Below, piece after piece: positions 32,884 to 43,837 of a stretch of DNA of 64,000 nt. The notes below the pieces were generated by a model. The model was not told where the DNA came from and ran no database searches. It saw nothing but the letters and a program-made list of their open reading frames with translations. The position numbers were made by a program, and so were the translations under genes. This stretch comes from Gentiana macrophylla (taxonomy: Eukaryota > Streptophyta > Magnoliopsida > Gentianales > Gentianaceae), in assembly GCA_026214975.1 (NCBI GenBank), contig CM047810.1, positions 95,124,316 to 95,188,315 of the forward strand, given 5' to 3'. The first letter of the stretch is position 1; the number at the start of each line of letters is the position of its first letter.

Positions 32884-34689
32884 AATGGTATAATCAATAT
32901 GTTTGGAAATGATGAGACATGTCCATTTCGAGAAGTGAATGAGACCGATACTATATGCATCATTTGAACAACGATACATGTATCGTATTATATAAGATGC
33001 ATCATTGCGTTCCATGGAGTGAACGTGAATAAAAATCTTCTAAAGATATCAATTATCGTGAGCTGTACCGTATTATTATGAGAAATTTATCATGAAGGAA
33101 AAAAATCCCACCAAAAGTGGTTGGTGAATATAGAACATTGGTATAACCCGGTCTACAATAATGAGATAACATATGTAGTAATTGATTGTTGAGATATCAA
33201 CCTCTAGAAGAGATTATCTGAATTCCTTTGTTTGCAAATGTCAAAGAAGTTTGTTGATACCCACATAAGAGGATTTGACATCAAAATGTTGAATCCGTCA
33301 CAGGTAATTGCAAATATTTTGTATTTCGATTATGATAAAAGTATTGTCCGAGATTAGCGGGTGGAAAAACCAATGTAAATAAATTATATGTTCTAACAAA
33401 TATTATAATATAAATGAACTTGAAATTCATATCTGAATAGTCGTGATTGAATCACGTAATACAAACACATTGTTGACACAATTTTCGGGTGAATTAAGAA
33501 CTCAAAAGGAATGTTATGGTAAAATAGAAGTCTTGGAAGGATATGTACTAAAATAACTATATAGCATATGAATACATAGTACACAATAAGCATTGTCAAC
33601 CTAATGATGAGGAGAAAATAAACATGATGTTCATTGTATTATGTTTTTTTATCGAAACACCCCTACACTAATGCGAAAGACAATTTGAATGATTCTTAAA
33701 GAATCAGAAATGACACTGCGCTGTGTTGATATTTATTCTAAATGCATGAAACATATGATATATATTGTTTACAAAAGATATAAATCTCATAGATATGAGA
33801 TAGTTAAATAGATTTTATCTATCATTGCAAAAAAAGGAACAACACTTGATCATGATGTTGATTTAGTGAAACCATTGTGTTTCGAAATATGTAAATCACT
33901 TGAAACAACGATAGTGAATCAAGTTACAGCTCGGTAAAATTACTATATTTTTATCGAAGATCATCTCCCGGAATTAGGAGTAGATAAAGAAAATCTCACC
34001 TTAGAATAAAAGAATGCTGAGAAATTTGATAAAATATAAAAGGTCTTCCACGCATCAGTCTAACTGAAGGGGGTCAAAAAAAAGTTACTTGTAGTGTTTA
34101 GTAAGTAATCTAACAAATTCATTTTTTGAACGTGAATGAGTGACTAATTATAAATGCACCAAAAGTATGATTGACAATATTTCTTTACGTAAAAAACGTA
34201 GAAGATCGATCGATGTAAAAGATAATAATTCACAGGAAAATGAATTCATATTCTATCACTCATGAAATCTCTTGAAGAGATTCGTTTTGAAGACAAAAAC
34301 CCTAAATAAAATTGTACATGGATTATATGATTAAATATTGGGGTCGCGGAATAACCAATTCATACATTGATAAGTATTTGGTTTATGTTAGTATCGGAGT
34401 AGCAATGAATTTTACTCAAGAAATTTCTTGTAAAATATCATAGTCGTCGACAACATAATTGCCTTTTTAATTGCTAGCATTGTTTATATGTGGGTCCCAG
34501 GTAAAAATTGCCTCTTTAAGCAATTCGGGTTGACAACATAATTGCCTCTTTAAGCAATTCGGGTTGAATTTGAATTGGAAATTTTTGTTTGTTAACGATC
34601 AAATAATGATCAATTATATTCTCCCATTATAAACATTATTATGTTCCGCTAATTAATATCTCTGACAGTAACTTTGAGCTTTTATATTC
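32884..34689. other. Unassigned AT-rich stretch
   Basis: No gene is recognised; open frames are short. It holds a perfect 16-bp palindrome ACGATACATGTATCGT (32,971-32,986) and a local tandem repeat at about 34,449-34,570. It may be a decayed element or intergenic host DNA. Confidence 0.4.
34449..34570 (+). repeat. Tandem repeat with AATTGC...GCAATT hairpins
   Basis: The unit AATTGCCTCTTTAAGCAATT followed by CGGGTTGA occurs twice (near 34,509 and 34,539), and an earlier partial copy lies at 34,458. Each unit has 6-bp complementary arms (AATTGC and GCAATT) around an 8-base loop. Confidence 0.8.
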
Positions 34690-35663
34690 TATGACCACAT
34701 ATTTATTGGCCATAGGCTTCCGAATATGTTGGCCGTAGGCACAAAGTGCATTTATTAAAATACCCTTCATACCTAACGATCACGGAATAGCGTCTAGCAA
34801 CACACCGTGACCCCCAATCATCGGAAGAGTCAAATGCAATGACTACTACATTTCACGTGAAACAGTTACTGTGTAAATAGAATCCTATCGCTGTTATAAT
34901 ATCCATATGGTCGTACGTCGAGTGTTAAACATCAACGACCGTATCTTATAATCTGGATATCCTAATATATTACTTCCGCTTTGCAAAGACTTCCGAGAAT
35001 AAGACATTTCTTATAAGAAGGCCATTTCGGATATTTATTCCTAATCATAGGATACGCAATTTCCGGACGAGCGACATAAATCCTACGCATGCTTCAGTAT
35101 CACACTCAATCACTACCGTATGATCTCCCCATGGCTAAGGGAAACTTTAATAGTGTCAAAGTATGACCATCCACACCGTGATGTCATGAAGACTCCGATC
35201 TCAGGATAATTACACAACCGCCACATAGTGCGACACTTAATAAAGTAAGTGGACCAATCTAACGTACGCATTCTCTAACACACGTCCACGTACAGTCCAA
35301 GTGTCATTATACTTTGATAGAAGAGATCTATCCTTACCTTCAATAAGATAGAAAATATCCAATACGTGCCAGTCTAAACGTACTATTAATGTCATGTTTA
35401 ATAGTACATATGACTAGAGACATTTAAGTATCAAACCTTTTAAAGTGAGTCGAGATATCATCAACCATAATCACTATTATGATTTCTCTTTCACAGTTTG
35501 ACACTAAGGACGTTATATATCATAATTGGTCCGTAAAATGAACAAATATATAATGACTGAAAATTCATTTATCATATGTATAAACATAAAGAAATAGTAG
35601 AAATGATCCGACCCGGTCGGATCCGGTCCAACCCGATAGGGTTTAGGACACTATTTCAAAACA
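34690..35663 (-). repeat. Inverted 5' half of the 1.84-kb copia LTR family
   Basis: On the minus strand it starts TGTTTTGAAATAGTGTCCTAAACCC, matching the start of the LTR at 28,795. It runs to about LTR position 1,000 (the GGCTTCCGAATATG... block near 34,725). The rest of the LTR is missing. It abuts a copia RT fragment exactly at its outer end (35,663/35,664), so it appears to have inserted into that older element. Confidence 0.8.
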
Positions 35664-35915
35664 TAGGTGTCTTAGCAGGTTTAGCCCCTAAATATTCATA
35701 TTCCTCTAGGAGGTTGGGTGTGTACTTCCTTTGAGAAATGGATATGTCTGCATGAGTTCTAGCAGCTTCAATACCTAAAAAATATCTCAATTATCCAAGA
35801 TCCTTAATAGTGAACTGCTAATGTAGGGCATCTTTAACTTGTTGAATCAACTTCTCACTGAGACTTGCTGCTATGATGTCATCTGCATATACCAGCAAAG
35901 CAATTAAAGAATGCC
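35664..35915 (-). pseudogene. Copia reverse transcriptase fragment
   Basis: The minus strand encodes YADDIIAASLSEKLIQQVKDAL, divided here into the catalytic YADD box and the downstream helix, then QFTIKDLG, LRYFLGIEAARTHADISISQRKY and LGAKPAKTP. It is typical copia RT motif 5 onward, with YADD rather than YVDD and stops at two conserved positions. It is cut on the left by the inverted LTR fragment and on the right by unrelated sequence. The integrase fragment at 36,772-38,028 probably belongs to the same element. Confidence 0.85.
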
Positions 35916-36771
35916 CTACTGTGATCGACATGACTGATTCACAGGTTTGATTCATAGTAGGTTAGATCCTTCATATTTGGGTGCCCTAAAAGATATCCCG
36001 CAGCTACGATATAGACCGTCACCGTCGCAGTGGTTCCTAATTCTGAAATCTACATCGTTCTGTTTTGGTCATTCTAGTTAATTACGATTCGTTTAGACAT
36101 GCAGATTAATTACAACACGTTAATCTAACTTAATCTACCATAATTAAAATACGAAGGAACGTTCAAAGCTTCATACCTTTATCAATGGCGGATCTAGCTT
36201 GATCAACTCAAGCTATCTAATGGATTGGAGAAGATAACCAAGCAAATGAACTCAAAAGAAAATCATGAACTCTTATTTCATGAATCTAATAATAGACTAA
36301 AGTATATGAGAGTATATGTATATGAGTATATATTACAATAGACTGGCACAACCTTTATATAGAGCTGTAGACCGACCTAGTTGATCTAACCCTAACCGAC
36401 TTAATACAAAGTACGGCTCCTCCGATTTCATGTTGCTCAAGTTGCCGTGGCTGCGGCTAGGGTTTTCACGGCCTCAGGCCTTTTTCTTTTCTTTTCAACC
36501 CAGCCGACTTTGTATTGACTTCTACTGACTTAGTCCCAATGTTCTTTTTTAATCTAGATCCACTTCTCTTCAGACCCATAATATTGTACTCCTGAAAATC
36601 ACGTAAAACGAGGTCGAACAGTACCAAATATTGGGATAAAATACAAAGATGTAGAATTCACGATCAAGGAACCGACACTAGGCAATTGACACATATTTCA
36701 TACAATAATCTGAGTATCATTTATCAATTGAGCGTAATTCGGGGTAGATAAGGGTGTATTTATAGTACTAA
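35916..36771. other. Unassigned insert within copia debris
   Basis: This stretch of about 850 bases lies where the middle of the copia RT should be. It has no coding sense. A TTTATATAGAGC word near 36,352 and pyrimidine-rich parts are reminiscent of an LTR, but no ends or duplication could be fixed. Confidence 0.35.
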
Positions 36772-38028
36772 TTATGGTGCGATCATGAGTCTTTTGTAGA
36801 GCTGCAATCTCTTTTTGCATTGCTTATTTACACTCATCATGCTTGATACTTGATTGTAAGTCTTAGGTTCTTTAACAATATCAATAGCATTAATGAATCT
36901 GGCATAATATGCGGAAAGTTTGTCTAGATTCATGACCTCACTCAGCAGGTGTGGGGTTTGATGAACTGTATGAGCACCCCATTGATAAAAGGTTGGTGAT
37001 TTCCTTATCCTTGTGGATTTTCTCAATTGTGTGGGTGCGGGTGCCTGGATGACATGTACATGCACTTCATTAGATGCCTCAGTTGCCGCTGACCCTGTGT
37101 CTGGCTGGTCTATTGACTCATTCAACAGATCATCAAAACTGTCCATCACTGGTAATGGTCTTGTCATATCAGCAAGATATCTAGCACTGCTTAATACCTA
37201 TTGAAACAAAGGAAAATAAGTCTCGTGGAATTGATTATTTCTAGCAACAAATATATCTTTGTTGGTGATGTCTAAAAGAATAGCACCTTTGGATGTATTT
37301 GAATTTCCAAGATAGACACAAGTCCTACATCTGGAATCAAACATTGTCATGTACTGCTGAAGTATGCAAGAAAAAACTAAGCAACCAAAAATCTTAAACA
37401 CAGAATAATTTGGTTTAGTGCCATAAAGCACTTCATGTGGGGTGATTTCCTTCAGCAGTGGTGTAGGTGTAGCATTAATTAATTTGACTGCATGTAAAAG
37501 ACATAAACCCCAATACTCAATGGGTAAATTACTCTTGAACCTCAGTCCCCTGGCAACATTCAGCATATGCTGATGTTTTCTTTCAACACCATTTTGTTCT
37601 GGTGTGTTGACACATGATGTCTGGTGGATAATACCCTGCTGAGCATAAAAATCAGTGAGTTGAAACTCAGCTCCATTATCAGATCTAATTACTTTAATAA
37701 TTTTGTGAAACTGAGTTGAAACAAATTTAACATAGGATTTAACAAGATCAACAGCTTCAGATTTATGCCTTATAAGAAAAACCCAAGTAAATCTAGAAAA
37801 AATCATCTACAACAGTAAGAAAATATTGTTGTCCATTCACAGTATGTTGTCTTAAAGGACCCCAAATATCCATATGAAAAAGGTCAAATGTAGCATTTAC
37901 ATCATTAGTATTTAATGGAAAGACATTTTCCTTTAATTTTGCCATAGGACAAACATAGCAAAAATCATGATTACATAATTTGACATCAGCAGACTGTGAA
38001 CTAATGAATTGCAGACCTTGAACTAATC
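36772..38028 (-). pseudogene. Copia integrase core to start of RT
   Basis: From right to left on the minus strand this encodes the end of the zinc module (CNHDFCYVCPMAKLKENVF), FHMDIWGPLRQHTVNGQQYF (first Asp), DFSRFTWVFLIRHKSEA, VIRSDNGAEFQ (second Asp) and TPEQNGVERKHQHML (Glu; one residue shorter than the usual NGVVER). It continues through the integrase C-terminal region (VYLGNSNTSKGAILLD) and a linker ending with LRKSTRIRKSP. The RT entry, CKQAMQKEIAALQKTHD, reads in a shifted frame near 36,800. The right end meets gypsy sequence at about 38,028, so the 5' part is lost. Confidence 0.88.
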
Positions 38029-38978
38029 ACATCAGCGACTATAAACTCAGAATTATTTTTCTAAACCCTTATTTAATTATTTTTGTTTATTTCAAGTATT
38101 AGAGTCAATAAAGTAGCAGGACAATTGAAAGGTTTTTTTCATCACATTTATCTTCGGTCATCTGACTCTGCATATATGTGGTTTTTTCCTTCACGATTCT
38201 CATGTGATACCCTCGTATAAGTTTTCACGTCTTACGACGGTCAATAACGAATAAAGTGCTTAAACTGTTTTTGCGCATTCCACGAGTATGCTCGACTACC
38301 GCCACCTTATTTTCTTATTGCCCACTGCATGTTTTTGAAAGTTTTTTGAGTGTTGTGCAATACAAGATGATGGAGCAACTAGGAACACGTTGACAACAGT
38401 CACGATCCATGATTACCAAGAGGCTGAATAGCGGCAATCAGAGTTAAGTACCTTTTCTTTTTTTTTATTATTAGTCATTGGGGACAATGCCTATAATAAG
38501 TGGGGGGTAAGGGCCCTTAGCTTGTTAATCGAAAAATGGGAAGATTTTTGAAATTTTTAAACACTATTTTTTTAGCTTGTCTATTGCACGTTTTGAGTAA
38601 GGAATCGATAGTAAAGGAGCCCAAGAATAATTAGAAGTTAATTATAGAGTATTCAACTTAGCATGGAAGAATGAGCATGTGTTATGTTGCATAAAGTAGT
38701 GACTTGTTAATTGATATCTTATCACTGCACACATAATCTGAGTGAGAAGTGTTTGAGTCTAGATCAAGAGTTATCTTAGACTGGGAGTCTATATTTTCCA
38801 GTGGATATACTCTAACTGATTGTTGTAGGACGATGGTAGCGACCATGCCGCCCCAAAAGGTAAAACGGGACAACAACGGTCTTGCGAGTGAATGAGAGAA
38901 AAAAGTGAGAAATCTACCAAACAAGGCCGATGGAGCGTAAAACGCACGGCTCTTGCATAAAAAAAAAGAGAAAAGAAG

Positions 38979-39024
<46 letters not shown>

Positions 39025-39428
39025 ATGGTAGTGAGGGAAGCAAATTCGATGGAGCGTAAAATGCACGACCCTCGCAAGAGAAACAAACATGGATAACGAG
39101 TAAAAACTCGGTCCCCAAGTCCGCCCGGCCTAATTAAGGTTTCATGATTGTTTGCTTGAGTCTGAAGGCAAGAAGAGCGAGTGTGCACATTGACAAGTTA
39201 AGATTGTGAGGTTGCTATAACTTCATTCTATTCACGAACGCGCTATCACAAATGATTCATCACACGACACATTAGTTCGATGGTAGGTACTGATTAACGG
39301 GAAGCTTATAGATTGTCGCATGATACATATCTTTGTTGAATGTGTGGTAATTAATGTGGATTTCTCTTGGAGTTACATTCAACTTGATACTCTGCTCGAG
39401 GACGAGCAGAAGGCTAGTGGGGGGTAGT
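38029..39428 (+). other. 3' internal region of an upstream, otherwise lost Athila element
   Basis: This non-coding stretch matches, block by block, the region between pol and the 3' LTR of the intact copy (52,987-54,351). Landmarks are GCGACTATAAnCTCAGAA at the left, TTAGTCATTGGGGACAATG with AAGTGGGGGGTA (38,471-38,509), and CTGCTCGAGGACGAGCAG with AGTGGGGGGTAG (39,392-39,427) directly before the LTR. A word GATGGAGCGTAAAAnGCACG occurs twice (about 38,929 and 39,049) around an AT microsatellite. It shows that the LTR at 39,429 served as a 3' LTR for an element now mostly gone. Confidence 0.8.
38981..39019. repeat. (AT)n microsatellite
   Basis: A pure AT run of about 39 bases inside the Athila 3' region. 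The homologous place in the intact copy (about 53,935) lacks it, so it expanded here. Confidence 0.95.
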
Positions 39429-39572
39429 TGATGACGCTCAAAATGATTCACCTTACGGCATCAACATTTCACCCATTCTAAGCTAAAAGTAGTAGTTTCC
39501 GACCATTTATAAGAACCATTTGAGTTGAATGCTATATGTTGGGTTCATGAATCGAGTAATTTGCATTTAACG

Positions 39573-40079
39573 TGTTAGAAAAAGTGAATTGACCTCTCAG
39601 CAGAGCAAGTCAGCTGAACAAGTCACTGAGCAATGTCAGTAGGGCAATGCCAGCAGGGGCAATGCCAGCAGGGTCAGGTCAGCAGGGCAATGCCAGCAGG
39701 GAAAATATCAGCAGGGCAATGTTAGCAGGTTACGTCTGGTGGAGCAGCCGAGCTAAGTTCACATCTAGGTATTTTAGTCAATCTACCATTATTTAGTTAT
39801 GGCGGCAAGGTCTAGGGTTTGGTGACTATAAATACAAGTCTGTGTTAACATAGGACAATTGTAGTTAACAGCAATAACATAAGCAATTGCGTATGCAATT
39901 GCAGAGTCTGTAAAATCTTCAGTGATAATATAATCTCCTCGTTTCTGCCCGTGGACTAGTCGGCACATTGCCGGAAACCACGTTAAATCCTGTGTTATTG
40001 TTTCTTGTGTGATTTACTCTTTCTCGTTTATTCTTGATTATTGCAATCCGTTTGTATCCCTGCCGGTCCTATTATAACA
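39573..40079 (+). repeat. 5' LTR of the gag-only element
   Basis: It is 507 bp. It contains six or seven degenerate copies of a 14-bp unit (CAATGYCAGCAGGG) at about 39,630-39,730; the 3' LTR has fewer copies and is 456 bp. Both carry ACAAGTCTG and GCCCGTGGACTAGTCGGCAC. Confidence 0.92.
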
Positions 40080-40223
40080 AACCGGTATCAGAGAGTCGGG
40101 TTATCATTAGGGAATCGAGGTTCTGTTTGGGAACCATCTGTTTGAACAAAATTTTATCTTCACCAAGACCTTCACCGGTGCTAGGATTTTGTGATAAAAG
40201 TTCTGTTCTTTGGCGAGATCAAG

Positions 40224-40853
40224 ATGTCTGGGTTAAACGTAGAGATTGATAAATTCACAGGAAGGAACAATTTCAATTTGTGGCAAATCAAGATGCGTGC
40301 TGTGTTGAATAAACTAGGGCTCTGGGCTCCATTGACAAAATCGGTGGATGTAGGAAACGCTGAGATGGCCAATTTGGAAGAGAAAGCACATTCAATGATT
40401 TTGTTGTGCTTGTCTGATGATGTTATCACTGAAGTTGCTGAAGAGGATTCAGCAGCAGGGTTGTGGCTGAGGCTTGAGAGTCTGTTTATGACAAAGTCGT
40501 TGACCAACAAGTTGCTGATGAAGCAACATCTGTTTAGTTTAAAGATGCATGAAGGAATGCCTCTCAGAGATCATCTGGAAAAGCTGAACACAATATTGCT
40601 TGATTTAAGGAGTATTGGTGTTAAGATCAAAGATGTGGATGCAACTATAATTTTGTTGGCATCACTGCCAGCATCATATGAGAATTTTGTGCAGTCTTTT
40701 ATTGTTGGGAGAGACAAAGTGTCATTGGAGGATGTTAGGGCATCTCTCTATAATCAAGAGCTAAGGCATAATTCAGCAGGCACATGTGCAGACAATCGGG
40801 CTATTGGTTTAATTGCTAGTAGCAGTTGCAAAGGGAATGCAAATCTGGTCTGA
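40224..40853 (+). CDS. Copia-type Gag of the gag-only element
   Basis: This is an intact open frame of 209 residues from an ATG about 130 bases after the primer site. It is a UBN2-type copia capsid protein: the N-terminus has IDKFTGRNNFNLWQIKMRAVL, divided as IDKFTGRNNFNLW and QIKMRAVL, then KAHSMILLCLSDDVI, LESLFMTKSLTNKLLMKQHLFSLKM (long helix region), LRDHLEKLNTILLDL, DATIILLASLPASYENF and VSLEDVRASLYNQELR. It stops before any CCHC knuckle, which full copia Gags carry after this point. The frame survives while everything else in the interior is non-coding, suggesting that capsid function has been kept. Its protein could package RNA of relatives or of itself. Confidence 0.85.
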   Translation: MSGLNVEIDKFTGRNNFNLWQIKMRAVLNKLGLWAPLTKSVDVGNAEMANLEEKAHSMILLCLSDDVITEVAEEDSAAGLWLRLESLFMTKSLTNKLLMKQHLFSLKMHEGMPLRDHLEKLNTILLDLRSIGVKIKDVDATIILLASLPASYENFVQSFIVGRDKVSLEDVRASLYNQELRHNSAGTCADNRAIGLIASSSCKGNANLV

Positions 40854-41748
40854 ATCTAAATCTGGAGTGTTGACAAGCAGGTGGAGCTTCAAGTCCACAC
40901 TCAGCCGAGTTTGCAGAACTCTGCTGAGAATAGTCAACACTAGTCTGGCACTTGGTTATGCATCTAAACCTGAAGAATCAAGAGTTGAATCTGGTGGAAC
41001 CAAAATCTGGGGTCGGCTGAAGAAAAGTCTGTTGATCTAGAACCAACCGAGAGTAAAGTCACCGAGTAGGGAATGTTCAAGTCTGGGAAGTCTGCTGATA
41101 AAAGTCACCGATTCCATCTCACAAGAAATGTCATCTACTGAATCTGTTGAACATGTCTGTGGTGGTTCTACACGTGTATCTGGAAGTCTCAGCTGAGTGA
41201 AGTCAGCTAAGCATCTGGTGAACATGTCTGAGGTGGAGTTCTCATATGGAGTTAAGTCTCACTTGGAGAAGTCTTATCTGGATTTTGTTGTGTTCACATC
41301 TGGTCAGCTCAGAATCTGAATCTGCAATCAGTTTGGTTGAAGTTGAATCTGAAGAACTCAGCTGAGTGTCCTTAGCTGAGGTGATTACATCTGAATCTGG
41401 TAATCATATCTTGTCTGGTGAACAAGTCTAAATCTGTTGATCACATATGTTCTCAACTCAATCAAGTCTGAATCTGTTAGCAGCAGAGGATCTCATCTGA
41501 ATCTGGGAGGTTCTCATCTATAGTTGGTTTCTCATCTGGAGTTAACTCTCATATGGAGGAATCACATCTGAAGTTGTTAAGTCCAAGAAATTTGGAAATC
41601 TGGAGCTCACCGGTGAGGCGGTCACCGAGTGGATTCTGTGGAGTAATCTGCATGCAAGATATCGGCATTGACAAATGCATCAGGTACAAGTACATCTGGT
41701 TATGCAATCTGATTGACTATGAATGAGAGTTCAAGTCAAGGTGGAGAT
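40854..41748 (+). repeat. Degenerate short-word repeats replacing pol
   Basis: The rest of the interior has no coding sense. It is made of recurrent short words, chiefly TCTGAATCTG, CATCTGGAG, CTCATCTG, CAGCTGAG and AAGTCTG, spaced irregularly. They look like a diverged tandem array. A polypurine tract ends it. Confidence 0.65.
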
Positions 41749-42204
41749 TGTTAGAAAAAGTGACTTGACCTCTCAGCAGGGCAAGTCAGCTAAGCAATGT
41801 CGCAGGGAAATGCCAAGCAGGTCAGTCGTCACAGGCAATGCACAGCAGGCAATGTCGAGGTTACTTACGGTGGTGTCAGTCACCGCTACCGAGTTCACAT
41901 CTGGGGTATTTTAGTCAATCTACCAGTATTTAGTTATGACGGCTAGGTCTAGGGTTTGGTGACTAGAAATACAAGTCTGTTGTAACCTAGGACAATTGCG
42001 ATTAATGAAGAATTGCGTATGCAATTGCAGAGTCCAGAAATCTTCGATGATAATATAATCTCCTCGTTTCTGCCCGTGGACTAGTCGGCACATTGCTGGA
42101 AACCACTTTAAATCCTGTGTTATTATTTCTTGTGTGATTTATTCTTTCTCGTTTATTCTTGATTATTGCAATCCGTTTGTATCCCTGACAGTCTTGTTAT
42201 AACA
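41749..42204 (+). repeat. 3' LTR of the gag-only element
   Basis: It is 456 bp, with the same ends as 39,573-40,079. It is followed by the TAACG duplication and the resumed Athila LTR. Confidence 0.92.
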
Positions 42205-43511
42205 TAACGTTTATTTCCCTCGATTCGATATTATTTCGTGCTTTGTTGGACTATTTTCAGGATAGGGATATTGGGCCAGCGTTTGGAGTTGATTCTGGAT
42301 CGGACTGAATGAAGATGTTGGGCCTGGGGTATTCCAGAACCTTCAATTAAGTCGACAGAGTAGAAAAAGATGAAATTACCCCTGCAATTGCGTGAGGCGG
42401 TGCCGTAACTGCGCCAGTCTGGAAGCTTCAATTTACTTGTTTTCTTGGATGAGGAGTAAATTTAGGTCATCTAAGTCGGTTTAGACTAGTATGAATAAGA
42501 GGCCTCGCCCTCAGATTTAAATGTACAAAAAAATATTGCAAGTTTCACTCAATAAAAGTTTCTTTTCTTTAGTTATTTATCTTATGAGTTCTAGTCACGG
42601 ATCTGACGGATTCGCCGCCTAGGGAGCGATCCACGGAGGGTCTGCACTCGTCTTCGAGGGTATGCTTCTCCGGATTTCTAGATATAGTTTTGTTATTTTC
42701 CTTGTGATTAGTATGGTTTAATTGTTTATTTAATTCTGCTATGTAGTAGTTAGATTATTTTTACCCCTATTATGTATAGATCCGAAACGTTGGTAGATGA
42801 AATCATGAATAGTGGTTGCGTTCTTCAGATTCGCGACGGTCTTTATCGTTAGATCTGAATACCTAGTAAACCCTTGTTTATGATTAATTGGCGCCAGCTA
42901 CTTCTTATCGACAGATTTAATTTACATGTTTTTTGCCTGATCAACTATTTGCATGTCATCGTAAATTAGCATGAAGGACGATTAGTGAAGTGTTAGTTTG
43001 GACGAATGTCTAGATCGGTCTTAGGAACGTGCTAGTCATATTAACGATAGCTACTTAAGAGGTTTTCGGTTCACCAGCTTGTCCTAGTTCTTATTGCATA
43101 TGGATTAATACAACCAACGAAGAAGGTTAATCACACATAGACAACTACTGTCATATTAACGAAGTAGATGACTATAGGGATATCACCCGTAGCTGTTAAT
43201 GATCTAAAATTTACCAACGGAGATGATTGATGCATGATATGGGGGACATAACTAATAACTCATAGTTAGAATTAATACTTAGAAACTCATCGGTTTCATC
43301 ATAGTGTCTTGCAAGTTTTTGTTACCACCGCTCTTACTTTTCCACTATATAGTTGGTCGTAGACCGTAATCATGACAATTTGTATATTCAATCTACATTA
43401 ATCTACATTTTTACGAGTCCCTGTGGGATTCGACCTTGACTCACCTGTACTATACCACAATCGACCTAGTCCTATTGCTAGTAAGCGAGCTGCACGCGAT
43501 ATCAAGTTTTT

Positions 43512-43529
43512 TGGTGCCGTTGCTGGGGA
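43512..43529 (+). other. Primer-binding site of Athila element A
   Basis: TGGTGCCGTTGCTGGGGA, eight bases inside the LTR end. It is a close match to the tRNA-Asp-complementary site TGGCGCCGTTGCCGGGGA of Athila-type elements, with two changes. Confidence 0.88.
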
Positions 43530-43837
43530 CTCGTGTCAAAAACATACTTTAATTTGGATTGAGAGTTGTATTTTATTTTTTTGTTATTGAGTCTGTTTCG
43601 AAGTCTGTAATTATTTGAGTCGTAGAAAGTCATTTCACTTCGTTTCTGGAGATTCTTAGCTGCGAAGTTGTGAGACCTACTCCCGTAATCGCGCAAGTTC
43701 GGAATTCAACAGGATCTTTTCTGTTCAGTCCAGGTCGTGTCAGAGTCCGAGTATATAAATTTTTGAGTCTGCCAGGTGAGTGTAACAGCCTCTGAGGCAT
43801 GTAACTAACCTTTTCTTTTCTTTTTGTGTCTTGTTGT

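Larger units (their letters stand above)
39573..42204 (+). mobile_element. Gag-only copia element (TR-GAG type) inside the Athila LTR
   Basis: This 2.6-kb element has two LTRs (39,573-40,079 and 41,749-42,204), both starting TGTTAGAAAAAGTGA and ending TATAACA, and a perfect duplication TAACG at 39,568-39,572 and 42,205-42,209. A GGTATCAGAG primer-site core lies at 40,084-40,093, and AAGGTGGAGAT precedes the 3' LTR. It encodes a gag but no protease, integrase or RT. Such terminal-repeat gag-only elements are known in plants and rely on enzymes from relatives. Confidence 0.9.
39429..43504 (+). repeat. Athila LTR (element A), split by a gag-only copia element
   Basis: It starts TGATGACGCTCAAAATG and ends GCGATATCA. 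Removing the nested element and one duplication copy leaves about 1,440 bp, agreeing with the 1,413-bp LTR at 45,698. It has a polypurine tract on its left and a primer site on its right, so it is flanked by internal sequence on both sides. Confidence 0.88.

Noticed and set aside
38682..39188. Minus-strand frames of 168 and 109 residues with Tyr-Ile repeats
   Set aside because: They run through the second AT microsatellite and the non-coding Athila 3' region; no domain is present.
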